DNA of 64,000 nt, taken from NCBI GenBank assembly GCA_963680875.1, contig OY804579.1:20693804-20757803 (forward strand), read 5' to 3'. Positions within the stretch are counted from its first letter, which is position 1. Every line of letters starts with the position of its first letter. Positions 45,500 through 60,800 of this stretch are shown here, one piece after another. A program made the position numbers and the translations under genes. The stretch is from Bathymodiolus brooksi. Taxonomy: Eukaryota > Mollusca > Bivalvia > Mytilida > Modiolidae. The notes under the pieces are model-generated. The model was not told the DNA's origin, did not search any database, and worked only from the letters and a program-made list of their open reading frames with translations.

Positions 45500-48400
45500 A
45501 ATGTACAACCACCTCTCACCCTACAATACAACCACCTCTCACCCTACAAAATGTACAACCACCTCTCACCCTACAAAATGTACAACCACCTCTCACCCTA
45601 CAAAATGTACAACCACCTCTCACCCTACAAAGCATACAACCACCTCTCACCCTACAAAATGTACAACCACCTCTCACCCTACAAAGCATACAACCACCTC
45701 TCACCCTACAAAATGTACAACCACCTCTCACCCTACAAAATGTACAACCACCTCTCATCCTACAAAATGTACAACCACCTCTCGCCCTACAAAATGTACA
45801 ACCACCTCTCACCCTACAAAATATACAACCACCTCTCACCCTACAAAATGTACAACCACCTCTCACCCTACAAAATGTACAACCACCTCTCACCCTACAA
45901 AATGTACAACCACCTCTCGCCCTACAAAATGTACAACCACCTCTCATCCTACAAAATGTACAACCACCTCTCACCCTACAAAATATACAACCACCTCTCA
46001 CCCTACAAAATATACAACCACCTCTCACCCTACAAAATGTACAACCACCTCTCACCCTACAAAATGTACAACCACCTCTCACCCTACAATACAACCACCT
46101 CTCACCCTACAAAATGTACAACCACCTCTCACCCTGCAAAATGTACAACCACCTCTCACCCTACAAAATGTACAACCACCTCTCACCCTACAAAATGTAC
46201 AACCACCTCTCACCCTACAATACAACCACCTCTCATCCTACAAAATGTACAACCACCTCTCACCCTACAAAATGTACAACCACCTCTCACCCTACAAAAT
46301 ATACAACCACCTCTCATCCTACAAAATGTACAACCACCTCTCACCCTACAAAATGTACAACCACCTCTCACCCTACAATACAACCACCTCTCACCCTACA
46401 AAATGTACAACCACCTCTCACCCTACAAAATGTACAACCACCTCTCACCCTACAAAATGTACAACCACCTCTCATCCTACAAAATGTACAACCACCTCTC
46501 GCCCTACAAAATGTACAACCACCTCTCACCCTACAAAATATACAACCACCTCTCACCCTACAAAATGTACAACCACCTCTCACCCTACAAAATGTACAAC
46601 CACCTCTCACCCTACAAAATGTACAACCACCTCTCACCCTACAAAATGTACAACCACCTCTCGCCCTACAAAATGTACAACCACCTCTCATCCTACAAAA
46701 TGTACAACCACCTCTCACCCTACAAAATATACAACCACCTCTCACCCTACAAAATATACAACCACCTCTCACCCTACAAAATGTACAACCACCTCTCACC
46801 CTACAAAATGTACAACCACCTCTCACCCTACAATACAACCACCTCTCACCCTACAAAATGTACAACCACCTCTCACCCTGCAAAATGTACAACCACCTCT
46901 CACCCTACAAAATGTACAACCACCTCTCACCCTACAAAATGTACAACCACCTCTCACCCTACAATACAACCACCTCTCATCCTACAAAATGTACAACCAC
47001 CTCTCACCCTACAAAATGTACAACCACCTCTCACCCTACAAAATATACAACCACCTCTCATCCTACAAAATGTACAACCACCTCTCACCCTACAAAATGT
47101 ACAACCACCTCTCACCCTACAATACAACCACCTCTCACCCTACAAAATGTACAACCACCTCTCACCCTACAAAATGTACAACCACCTCTCACCCTACAAA
47201 ATATACAACCACCTCTCATCCTACAAAATGTACAACCACCTCTCACCCTACAATACAACCACCTCTCACCCTACAAAATGTACAACCACCTCTCACCCTA
47301 CAAAATGTACAACCACCTCTCACCCTACAAAATGTACAACCACCTCTCATCGTACAAAATGTACAACCACCTCTCATCCTACAAAATGTACAACCACCTC
47401 TCACCCTACAAAATGTACAACCACCTCTCACCCTACAAAATGTACAACCACCTCTCACCCTACAAAATGTACAACCACCTCTCACCCTACAAAATGTACA
47501 ACCACCTCTCACCCTACCAAATGTACAACTACCTCTCACCCTACAAAATGTACAACCACCTCTCACCCTACAATACAACCACATCTCACCCTACAAAATG
47601 TACAACCACCTCTCACCCTACAAAATGTACAACCACCTCTCACCCTACAAAATGTACAACCACCTCTCACCCTACAAAATGTACAACCACCTCTCACCCT
47701 ACAAAATATACAACCACCTCTCACCCTACAAAATGTACAACCACCTCTCACCCTACAAAATGTACAACCACCTCTCACCCTACAAAATGTACAACCACCT
47801 CTCACCCTACAATACAACCACATCTCACCCTACAAAATGTACAACCACCTCTCTCCTTACAAAATGTACAACCACCTCTCACCCTACAATACAACCACAT
47901 CTCACCCTACAAAATGTACAACCACCTCTCACCCTACAATACAACCACATCTCACCCTACAAAATGTACAACCACCTCTCACCCTACAAAATGTACAACC
48001 ACCTCTCACCCTACAAAATATACAACCACCTCTCATCCTACAAAATGTACAACCACCTCTCACCCTACAAAATGTACAACCACCTCTCACCCTACAATAC
48101 AACCACCTCTCACCCTACAAAATGTACAACCACCTCTCACCCTACAAAATGTACAACCACCTCTCACCCTACAAAATATACAACCACCTCTCATCCTACA
48201 AAATGTACAACCACCTCTCACCCTACAATACAACCACCTCTCACCCTGCAAAATGTACAACCACCTCTCACCCTACAAAATGTACAACCACCTCTCACCA
48301 TACAATACAACCACCTCTCATCCTACAAAATGTACAACCACCTCTCATCCTACAAAATGTACAACCACCTCTCACCCTACAAAATGTACAACCACCTCTC

Positions 48401-51400
48401 ACCCTACAAAATGTACAACCACCTCTCACCCTACAAAATGTACAACCACCTCTCACCCTACAAAATGTACAACCACCTCTCACCCTACAAAATGTACAAC
48501 CACCTCTCACCCTACAAAATGTACAACTACCTCTCGCCCTACAATACAACCACCTCTCACCCTACAATACAACCACATCTCACCCTACAAATGTACAACC
48601 ACCTCTCACCCTACAAAATGTACAACCACCTCTCACCCTACAAAATGTACAACCACCTCTCACCCTACAAAATGTACAACCACCTCTCACCCTACAAAAT
48701 TTACAACCACCTCTCACCCTACAAAGCATACAACCACCTCTCACCCTACAAAATGTACAACCACCTCTCACCCTACAAAATGTACAACCACCTCTCACCC
48801 TACAAAGCATACAATCACCTCTCACCCTACAATACAACCACCTCTCACCCTACAAAATGTACAACCACCTCTCACCCTACAAAATGTACAACCACCTCTC
48901 ACCCTACAATACAACCACATCTCACCCTACAAAATGTACAACCACCTCTCACCATACAATACAACCACCTCTCACCCTACAAAATATACAACCACCTCTC
49001 ATCCTACAAAATGTACAACCACCTCTCATCCTACAAAATGTACAACCACCTCTCACCCTACAAAATGTACAACCACCTCTCACCCTACAAAATGTACAAC
49101 CACCTCTCACCCTACAATACAACCACATCTCACCCTACAAAATGTACAACCACCTCTCACCATACAATACAACCACCTCTCATCCTACAAAATGTACAAC
49201 CACCTCTCATCCTACAAAATGTACAACCACCTCTCACCCTACAAAATGTACAACCACCTCTCACCCTACAATACAACCACCTCTCACCCTACAAAATGTA
49301 CAACCACCTCTCACCCTACAAAATGTACAACCACCTCTCACCCTACAAAATGTACAACCACCTCTCACCCTACAAAGCATACAACCACCTCTCACCCTAC
49401 AAAATGTACAACCACCTCTCACCCTACAAAGCATACAACCACCTCTCACCCTACAAAATGTACAACCACCTCTCACCCTACAAAATGTACAACCACCTCT
49501 CATCCTACAAAATGTACAACCACCTCTCGCCCTACAAAATGTACAACCACCTCTCACCCTACAAAATATACAACCACCTCTCACCCTACAAAATGTACAA
49601 CCACCTCTCACCCTACAAAATGTACAACCACCTCTCACCCTACAAAATGTACAACCACCTCTCACCCTACAAAATGTACAACCACCTCTCGCCCTACAAA
49701 ATGTACAACCACCTCTCATCCTACAAAATGTACAACCACCTCTCACCCTACAAAATATACAACCACCTCTCACCCTACAAAATATACAACCACCTCTCAC
49801 CCTACAAAATGTACAACCACCTCTCACCCTACAAAATGTACAACCACCTCTCACCCTACAATACAACCACCTCTCACCCTACAAAATGTACAACCACCTC
49901 TCACCCTGCAAAATGTACAACCACCTCTCACCCTACAAAATGTACAACCACCTCTCACCCTACAAAATGTACAACCACCTCTCACCCTACAAAATGTACA
50001 ACCACCTCTCACCCTACAATACAACCACCTCTCATCCTACAAAATGTACAACCACCTCTCACCCTACAAAATGTACAACCACCTCTCACCCTACAAAATA
50101 TACAACCACCTCTCATCCTACAAAATGTACAACCACCTCTCACCCTACAAAATGTACAACCACCTCTCACCCTACAATACAACCACCTCTCACCCTACAA
50201 AATGTACAACCACCTCTCACCCTACAAAATGTACAACCACCTCTCACCCTACAAAATGTACAACCACCTCTCATCCTACAAAATGTACAACCACCTCTCG
50301 CCCTACAAAATGTACAACCACCTCTCACCCTACAAAATATACAACCACCTCTCACCCTACAAAATGTACAACCACCTCTCACCCTACAAAATGTACAACC
50401 ACCTCTCACCCTACAAAATGTACAACCACCTCTCACCCTACAAAATGTACAACCACCTCTCGCCCTACAAAATGTACAACCACCTCTCATCCTACAAAAT
50501 GTACAACCACCTCTCACCCTACAAAATATACAACCACCTCTCACCCTACAAAATATACAACCACCTCTCACCCTACAAAATGTACAACCACCTCTCACCC
50601 TACAAAATGTACAACCACCTCTCACCCTACAATACAACCACCTCTCACCCTACAAAATGTACAACCACCTCTCACCCTGCAAAATGTACAACCACCTCTC
50701 ACCCTACAAAATGTACAACCACCTCTCACCCTACAAAATGTACAACCACCTCTCACCCTACAATACAACCACCTCTCATCCTACAAAATGTACAACCACC
50801 TCTCACCCTACAAAATGTACAACCACCTCTCACCCTACAAAATATACAACCACCTCTCATCCTACAAAATGTACAACCACCTCTCACCCTACAAAATGTA
50901 CAACCACCTCTCACCCTACAATACAACCACCTCTCACCCTACAAAATGTACAACCACCTCTCACCCTACAAAATGTACAACCACCTCTCACCCTACAAAA
51001 TATACAACCACCTCTCATCCTACAAAATGTACAACCACCTCTCACCCTACAATACAACCACCTCTCACCCTACAAAATGTACAACCACCTCTCACCCTAC
51101 AAAATGTACAACCACCTCTCACCCTACAAAATGTACAACCACCTCTCATCGTACAAAATGTACAACCACCTCTCATCCTACAAAATGTACAACCACCTCT
51201 CACCCTACAAAATGTACAACCACCTCTCACCCTACAAAATGTACAACCACCTCTCACCCTACAAAATGTACAACCACCTCTCACCCTACAAAATGTACAA
51301 CCACCTCTCACCCTACCAAATGTACAACTACCTCTCACCCTACAAAATGTACAACCACCTCTCACCCTACAATACAACCACATCTCACCCTACAAAATGT

Positions 51401-52450
51401 ACAACCACCTCTCACCCTACAAAATGTACAACCACCTCTCACCCTACAAAATGTACAACCACCTCTCACCCTACAAAATGTACAACCACCTCTCACCCTA
51501 CAAAATATACAACCACCTCTCACCCTACAAAATGTACAACCACCTCTCGCCCTACAAAATGTACAACCACCTCTCACCCTACAAAATGTACAACCACCTC
51601 TCACCCTACAATACAACCACATCTCACCCTACAAAATGTACAACCACCTCTCTCCTTACAAAATGTACAACCACCTCTCACCCTACAATACAACCACATC
51701 TCACCCTACAAAATGTACAACCACCTCTCACCCTACAATACAACCACATCTCACCCTACAAAATGTACAACCACCTCTCACCCTACAAAATGTACAACCA
51801 CCTCTCACCCTACAAAATATACAACCACCTCTCATCCTACAAAATGTACAACCACCTCTCACCCTACAAAATGTACAACCACCTCTCACCCTACAATACA
51901 ACCACCTCTCACCCTACAAAATGTACAACCACCTCTCACCCTACAAAATGTACAACCACCTCTCACCCTACAAAATATACAACCACCTCTCATCCTACAA
52001 AATGTACAACCACCTCTCACCCTACAATACAACCACCTCTCACCCTGCAAAATGTACAACCACCTCTCACCCTACAAAATGTACAACCACCTCTCACCAT
52101 ACAATACAACCACCTCTCATCCTACAAAATGTACAACCACCTCTCATCCTACAAAATGTACAACCACCTCTCACCCTACAAAATGTACAACCACCTCTCA
52201 CCCTACAAAATGTACAACCACCTCTCACCCTACAAAATGTACAACCACCTCTCACCCTACAAAATGTACAACCACCTCTCACCCTACAAAATGTACAACC
52301 ACCTCTCACCCTACAAAATGTACAACTACCTCTCGCCCTACAATACAACCACCTCTCACCCTACAATACAACCACATCTCACCCTACAAATGTACAACCA
52401 CCTCTCACCCTACAAAATGTACAACCACCTCTCACCCTACAAAATGTATA
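45500..52450 (+). repeat. 3.8-kb higher-order duplication within the satellite
   Basis: Rare variants recur at fixed distance: TCATCGTAC at 47351 and 51150 (3,799 bp); CTGCAAA at 46134 and 49906 (3,772), and at 46878 and 50677 (3,799). The 27-bp difference equals one monomer gained or lost since duplication. A nested repeat of 744 bp (771 in the second copy) links 46134 to 46878 and 49906 to 50677. Confidence 0.85.
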
Positions 52451-55400
52451 ACCACCTCTCACCCTACAAAATGTACAACCACCTCTCACCCTACAAAATA
52501 TACAACCACCTCTCACCCTACAAAATGTACAACCACCTCTCACCCTACAAAATGTACAACCACCTCTCACCCTACAATACAACCACATCTCACCCTACAA
52601 AATGTACAACCACCTCTCTCCCTACAAAATGTACAACCACCTCTCACCCTACAATACAACCACATCTCACCCTACAAAATGTACAACCACCTCTCGCCCT
52701 ACAATACAACCACATCTCACCCTACAAAATGTACAACCACCTCTCACCCTACAAAATATACAACCACCTCTCACCCTACAAAATGTACAACCACCTCTCT
52801 CCCTACAAAATGTACAACCACCTATCACCCTACAAAATGTACAACCACCTCTCACCCTACAATACAACCACATCTCACTCTACAAAATGTACAACCACCT
52901 CTCTCCCTACAAAATGTACAGCCACCTCTCACACTACAATACAACCACATCTCACCCTACAAAATGTACAACCAACTCTCACCCTACAATACAACCACCT
53001 CTCATCCTACAAAATGTACAACCACCTCTCACCCTACAAAAGTACAACCACCTCTCTCCCTACAAAATGTACAACCACCTCTCACCCTACAAAATGTACA
53101 ACCACCTCTCACCCTACAATACAACCACCTCTCACCCTACAAAATGTACAACCACCTCTCTCCCTACAAAATGTACAACCACCTCTCACCCTACAATACA
53201 ACCACCTCTCACCCTACAAAATGTACAACCACCTCTCACCCTACAAAATGTACAACCACCTCTCACCCTACAAAATGTACAACCACCTCTCTCCCTACAA
53301 AATGTACAACCACCTCTCTCCCTACAAAATGTACAACCATCTCTCACCCTACAATACAACCACCTCTCACCCTACAAAATGTACAACCACCTCTCACCCT
53401 ACAAAATGTACAGCCACCTCTCACCCTACAAAATGTACAACTACCTCTCACCCTACAATACAACCACCTCTCACCCTACAAAATGTACAACCACCTCTCA
53501 CCCTGCAAAATGTACAACCACCTCTCATCCTACAAAATGTACAACCACCTCTCACCCTACAATACAACCACCTCTCACCCTACAAAATGTACAACCACCT
53601 CTCACCCTACAAAATGTACAACCACCTCTCACCCTACAAAATGTACAACTACCTCTCACCCTACAATACAACCACCTCTCACCCTACAAAATGTACAACC
53701 ACCTCTCACCCTGCAAAATGTACAACCACCTCTCATCCTACAAAATGTACAACCACCTCTCACCCTACAATACAACCACCTCTCACCCTACAAAATGTAC
53801 AACCATCTCTCACCCTACAAAATGTACAACCACCTATCACCCTACAAAATGTACAACTACCTCTCACCCTACAATACAACCACCTCTCACCCTACAAAAT
53901 GTACAACCACCTCTCACCCTACAATACAACCACATCTCACCCTACAAAATGTACAACCACCTCTCACCCTACAAAATGTACAACCACCTCTCACCCTACA
54001 AAATGTACAACCACCTCTCACCCTACAAAATATACAACCACCTCTCACCCTACAAAATGTACAACCACCTCTCACCCTACAAAATGTACAACCACCTCTC
54101 ACCCTACAAAATGTACAACCACCTCTCACCCTACAATACAACCACATCTCACCCTACAAAATGTACAACCACCTCTCTCCTTACAAAATGTACAACCACC
54201 TCTCACCCTACAAAATGTACAACTACCTCTCACCCTACAATACAACCACCTCTCACCCTACAAAATGTACAACCACCTCTCACCCTGCAAAATGTACAAC
54301 CACCTCTCATCCTACAAAATGTACAACCACCTCTCACCCTACAATACAACCACCTCTCACCCTACAAAATGTACAACCACCTCTCACCCTACAAAATGTA
54401 CAACCACCTCTCACCCTACAAAATGTACAACTACCTCTCACCCTACAATACAACCACCTCTCACCCTACAAAATGTACAACCACCTCTCACCCTGCAAAA
54501 TGTACAACCACCTCTCATCCTACAAAATGTACAACCACTTCTCACCCTACAATACAACCACCTCTCACCCTACAAAATGTACAACCACCTCTCACCCTAC
54601 AAAATGTACAACCACCTCTCACCCTACAAAATGTACAACCACCTCTCACCCTACAATACAACCACATCTCCCCCTACAAAATGTACAACCACCTCTCACC
54701 CTACAAAATGTACAACCACCTCTCACCCTACAAAATGTACAACCACCTCTCACCCTACAAAATGTACAACCACCTCTCACCCTACAAAATATACAACCAC
54801 CTCTCACCCTACAAAATGTACAACCACCTCTCACCCTACAAAATGTACAACCACCTCTCACCCTACAAAATGTACAACCACCTCTCACCCTACAATACAA
54901 CCACATCTCACCCTACAAAATGTACAACCACCTCTCTCCTTACAAAATGTACAACCACCTCTCACCCTACAATACAACCACATCTCACCCTACAAAATGT
55001 ACAACCACCTCTCACCCTACAATACAACCACATCTCACCCTACAAAATGTACAACCACCTCTCACCCTACAAAATGTACAACCACCTCTCACCCTACAAA
55101 ATATACAACCACCTCTCATCCTACAAAATGTACAACCACCTCTCACCCTACAAAATGTACAACCACCTCTCACCCTACAATACAACCACCTCTCACCCTA
55201 CAAAATGTACAACCACCTCTCATCCTACAAAATGTACAACCACCTCTCATCCTACAAAATGTACAACCACCTCTCACCCTACAATACAACCACCTCTCAC
55301 CCTACAAAATGTACAACCACCTCTCACCCTACAAAATGTACAACCACCTCTCATCCTACAAAATGTACAACCACCTCTCATCCTACAAAATGTACAACCA

Positions 55401-58400
55401 CCTCTCACCCTACAAAATGTACAACCACCTCTCACCCTACAAAATGTACAACCACCTCTCACCCTACAAAATGTACAACCACCTCTCACCCTACAAAATG
55501 TACAACCACCTCTTACCCTACAAAATGTACAACTACCTCTCGCCCTACAATACAACCACCTCTCACCCTACAATACAACCACATCTCACCCTACAAATGT
55601 ACAACCACCTCTCACCCTACAAAATGTACAACCACCTCTCACCCTACAAAATGTATAACCACCTCTCACCCTACAAAATGTACAACCACCTCTCACCCTA
55701 CAAAATATACAACCACCTCTCACCCTACAAAATGTACAACCACCTCTCACCCTACAAAAGTACAACCACCTCTCTCCCTACAAAATGTACAACCACCTCT
55801 CACCCTACAAAATGTACAACCACCTCTCACCCTACAATACAACCACCTCTCACCCTACAAAATGTACAACCACCTCTCTCCCTACAAAATGTACAACCAC
55901 CTCTCACCCTACAATACAACCACCTCTCACCCTACAAAATGTACAACCACCTCTCACCCTACAAAATGTACAACCACCTCTCACCCTACAAAATGTACAA
56001 CCACCTCTCTCCCTACAAAATGTACAACCACCTCTCTCCCTACAAAATGTACAACCATCTCTCACCCTACAATACAACCACCTCTCACCCTACAAAATGT
56101 ACAACCACCTCTCACCCTACAAAATGTACAGCCACCTCTCACCCTACAAAATGTACAACTACCTCTCACCCTACAATACAACCACCTCTCACCCTACAAA
56201 ATGTACAACCACCTCTCACCCTGCAAAATGTACAACCACCTCTCATCCTACAAAATGTACAACCACCTCTCACCCTACAATACAACCACCTCTCACCCTA
56301 CAAAATGTACAACCACCTCTCACCCTACAAAATGTACAACCACCTCTCACCCTACAAAATGTACAACTACCTCTCACCCTACAATACAACCACCTCTCAC
56401 CCTACAAAATGTACAACCACCTCTCACCCTGCAAAATGTACAACCACCTCTCATCCTACAAAATGTACAACCACCTCTCACCCTACAATACAACCACCTC
56501 TCACCCTACAAAATGTACAACCACCTCTCACCCTACAAAATGTACAACCACCTATCACCCTACAAAATGTACAACTACCTCTCACCCTACAATACAACCA
56601 CCTCTCACCCTACAAAATGTACAACCACCTCTCACCCTACAATACAACCACATCTCACCCTACAAAATGTACAACCACCTCTCACCCTACAAAATGTACA
56701 ACCACCTCTCACCCTACAAAATGTACAACCACCTCTCACCCTACAAAATATACAACCACCTCTCACCCTACAAAATGTACAACCACCTCTCACCCTACAA
56801 AATGTACAACCACCTCTCACCCTACAAAATGTACAACCACCTCTCACCCTACAATACAACCACATCTCACCCTACAAAATGTACAACCACCTCTCTCCTT
56901 ACAAAATGTACAACCACCTCTCACCCTACAAAATGTACAACTACCTCTCACCCTACAATACAACCACCTCTCACCCTACAAAATGTACAACCACCTCTCA
57001 CCCTGCAAAATGTACAACCACCTCTCATCCTACAAAATGTACAACCACCTCTCACCCTACAATACAACCACCTCTCACCCTACAAAATGTACAACCACCT
57101 CTCACCCTACAAAATGTACAACCACCTCTCACCCTACAAAATGTACAACTACCTCTCACCCTACAATACAACCACCTCTCACCCTACAAAATGTACAACC
57201 ACCTCTCACCCTGCAAAATGTACAACCACCTCTCATCCTACAAAATGTACAACCACTTCTCACCCTACAATACAACCACCTCTCACCCTACAAAATGTAC
57301 AACCACCTCTCACCCTACAAAATGTACAACCACCTCTCACCCTACAAAATGTACAACCACCTCTCACCCTACAATACAACCACATCTCCCCCTACAAAAT
57401 GTACAACCACCTCTCACCCTACAAAATGTACAACCACCTCTCACCCTACAAAATGTACAACCACCTCTCACCCTACAAAATGTACAACCACCTCTCACCC
57501 TACAAAATATACAACCACCTCTCACCCTACAAAATGTACAACCACCTCTCACCCTACAAAATGTACAACCACCTCTCACCCTACAAAATGTACAACCACC
57601 TCTCACCCTACAATACAACCACATCTCACCCTACAAAATGTACAACCACCTCTCTCCTTACAAAATGTACAACCACCTCTCACCCTACAATACAACCACA
57701 TCTCACCCTACAAAATGTACAACCACCTCTCACCCTACAATACAACCACATCTCACCCTACAAAATGTACAACCACCTCTCACCCTACAAAATGTACAAC
57801 CACCTCTCACCCTACAAAATATACAACCACCTCTCATCCTACAAAATGTACAACCACCTCTCACCCTACAAAATGTACAACCACCTCTCACCCTACAATA
57901 CAACCACCTCTCACCCTACAAAATGTACAACCACCTCTCATCCTACAAAATGTACAACCACCTCTCATCCTACAAAATGTACAACCACCTCTCACCCTAC
58001 AATACAACCACCTCTCACCCTACAAAATGTACAACCACCTCTCACCCTACAAAATGTACAACCACCTCTCATCCTACAAAATGTACAACCACCTCTCATC
58101 CTACAAAATGTACAACCACCTCTAACCCTACAAAATGTACAACCACCTCTCACCCTACAAAATGTACAACCACCTCTCACCCTACAAAATGTACAACCAC
58201 CTCTCACCCTACAAAATGTACAACCACCTCTCACCCTACAAAATGTACAACTACCTCTCGCCCTACAATACAACCACCTCTCACCCTACAATACAACCAC
58301 ATCTCACCCTACAAATGTACAACCACCTCTCACCCTACAAAATGTACAACCACCTCTCACCCTACAAAATGTATAACCACCTCTCACCCTACAAAATGTA

Positions 58401-60800
58401 CAACCACCTCTCACCCTACAAAATATACAACCACCTCTCACCCTACAAAATGTACAACCACCTCTCACCCTACAAAATGTACAACCACCTCTCACCCTAC
58501 AATACAACCACATCTCACCCTACAAAATGTACAACCACCTCTCTCCCTACAAAATGTACAACCACCTCTCACCCTACAATACAACCACATCTCACCCTAC
58601 AAAATGTACAACCACCTCTCGCCCTACAATACAACCACATCTCACCCTACAAAATGTACAACCACCTCTCACCCTACAAAATATACAACCACCTCTCACC
58701 CTACAAAATGTACAACCACCTCTCTCCCTACAAAATGTACAACCACCTATCACCCTACAAAATGTACAACCACCTCTCACCCTACAATACAACCACATCT
58801 CACTCTACAAAATGTACAACCACCTCTCTCCCTACAAAATGTACAGCCACCTCTCACACTACAATACAACCACATCTCACCCTACAAAATGTACAACCAA
58901 CTCTCACCCTACAATACAACCACCTCTCATCCTACAAAATGTACAACCACCTCTCACCCTACAAAAGTACAACCACCTCTCTCCCTACAAAATGTACAAC
59001 CACCTCTCACCCTACAAAATGTACAACCACCTCTCACCCTACAATACAACCACCTCTCACCCTACAAAATGTACAACCACCTCTCTCCCTACAAAATGTA
59101 CAACCACCTCTCACCCTACAATACAACCACCTCTCACCCTACAAAATGTACAACCACCTCTCACCCTACAAAATGTACAACCACCTCTCACCCTACAAAA
59201 TGTACAACCACCTCTCTCCCTACAAAATGTACAACCACCTCTCTCCCTACAAAATGTACAACCATCTCTCACCCTACAATACAACCACCTCTCACCCTAC
59301 AAAATGTACAACCACCTCTCACCCTACAAAATGTACAGCCACCTCTCACCCTACAAAATGTACAACTACCTCTCACCCTACAATACAACCACCTCTCACC
59401 CTACAAAATGTACAACCACCTCTCACCCTGCAAAATGTACAACCACCTCTCATCCTACAAAATGTACAACCACCTCTCACCCTACAATACAACCACCTCT
59501 CACCCTACAAAATGTACAACCACCTCTCACCCTACAAAATGTACAACCACCTCTCACCCTACAAAATGTACAACTACCTCTCACCCTACAATACAACCAC
59601 CTCTCACCCTACAAAATGTACAACCACCTCTCACCCTGCAAAATGTACAACCACCTCTCATCCTACAAAATGTACAACCACCTCTCACCCTACAATACAA
59701 CCACCTCTCACCCTACAAAATGTACAACCACCTCTCACCCTACAAAATGTACAACCACCTCTCACCCTACAAAATGTACAACCACCTCTCACCCTACAAT
59801 ACAACCACATCTCCCCCTACAAAATGTACAACCACCTCTCACCCTACAAAATGTACAACCACCTCTCACCCTACAAAATGTACAACCACCTCTCACCCTA
59901 CAAAATGTACAACCACCTCTCACCCTACAAAATATACAACCACCTCTCACCCTACAAAATGTACAACCACCTCTCACCCTACAAAATGTACAACCACCTC
60001 TCACCCTACAAAATGTACAACCACCTCTCACCCTACAATACAACCACATCTCACCCTACAAAATGTACAACCACCTCTCTCCTTACAAAATGTACAACCA
60101 CCTCTCACCCTACAATACAACCACATCTCACCCTACAAAATGTACAACCACCTCTCACCCTACAATACAACCACATCTCACCCTACAAAATGTACAACCA
60201 CCTCTCACCCTACAAAATGTACAACCACCTCTCACCCTACAAAATATACAACCACCTCTCATCCTACAAAATGTACAACCACCTCTCACCCTACAAAATG
60301 TACAACCATCTCTCACCCTACAATACAACCACCTCTCACCCTACAAAATGTACAACCACCTCTCATCCTACAAAATGTACAACCACCTCTCATCCTACAA
60401 AATGTACAACCACCTCTCACCCTACAATACAACCACCTCTCACCCTACAAAATGTACAACCACCTCTCACCCTACAAAATGTACAACCACCTCTCATCCT
60501 ACAAAATGTACAACCACCTCTCATCCTACAAAATGTACAACCACCTCTCACCCTACAAAATGTACAACCACCTCTCACCCTACAAAATGTACAACCACCT
60601 CTCACCCTACAAAATGTACAACCACCTCTCACCCTACAAAATGTACAACCACCTCTCACCCTACAAAATGTACAACTACCTCTCACCCTACAATACAACC
60701 ACCTCTCACCCTACAAAATGTACAACCACCTCTCACCCTGCAATATGTACAACCACCTCTCATCCTACAAAATGTACAACCACCTCTCACCCTACAATAC
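52440..60800 (+). repeat. 2.7-kb and 2.4-kb higher-order duplications within the satellite
   Basis: Marker TGTATAACC lies at about 52446, 55653 and 58371 (3,207 and 2,718 bp apart); marker CATCTCCCCCTAC at 54665, 57383 and 59808 (2,718 and 2,425 bp apart). A 5,925-bp offset (3,207 + 2,718) links 52379-52873 to 58304-58798 without a visible change in the order of long and short units. Confidence 0.8.
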
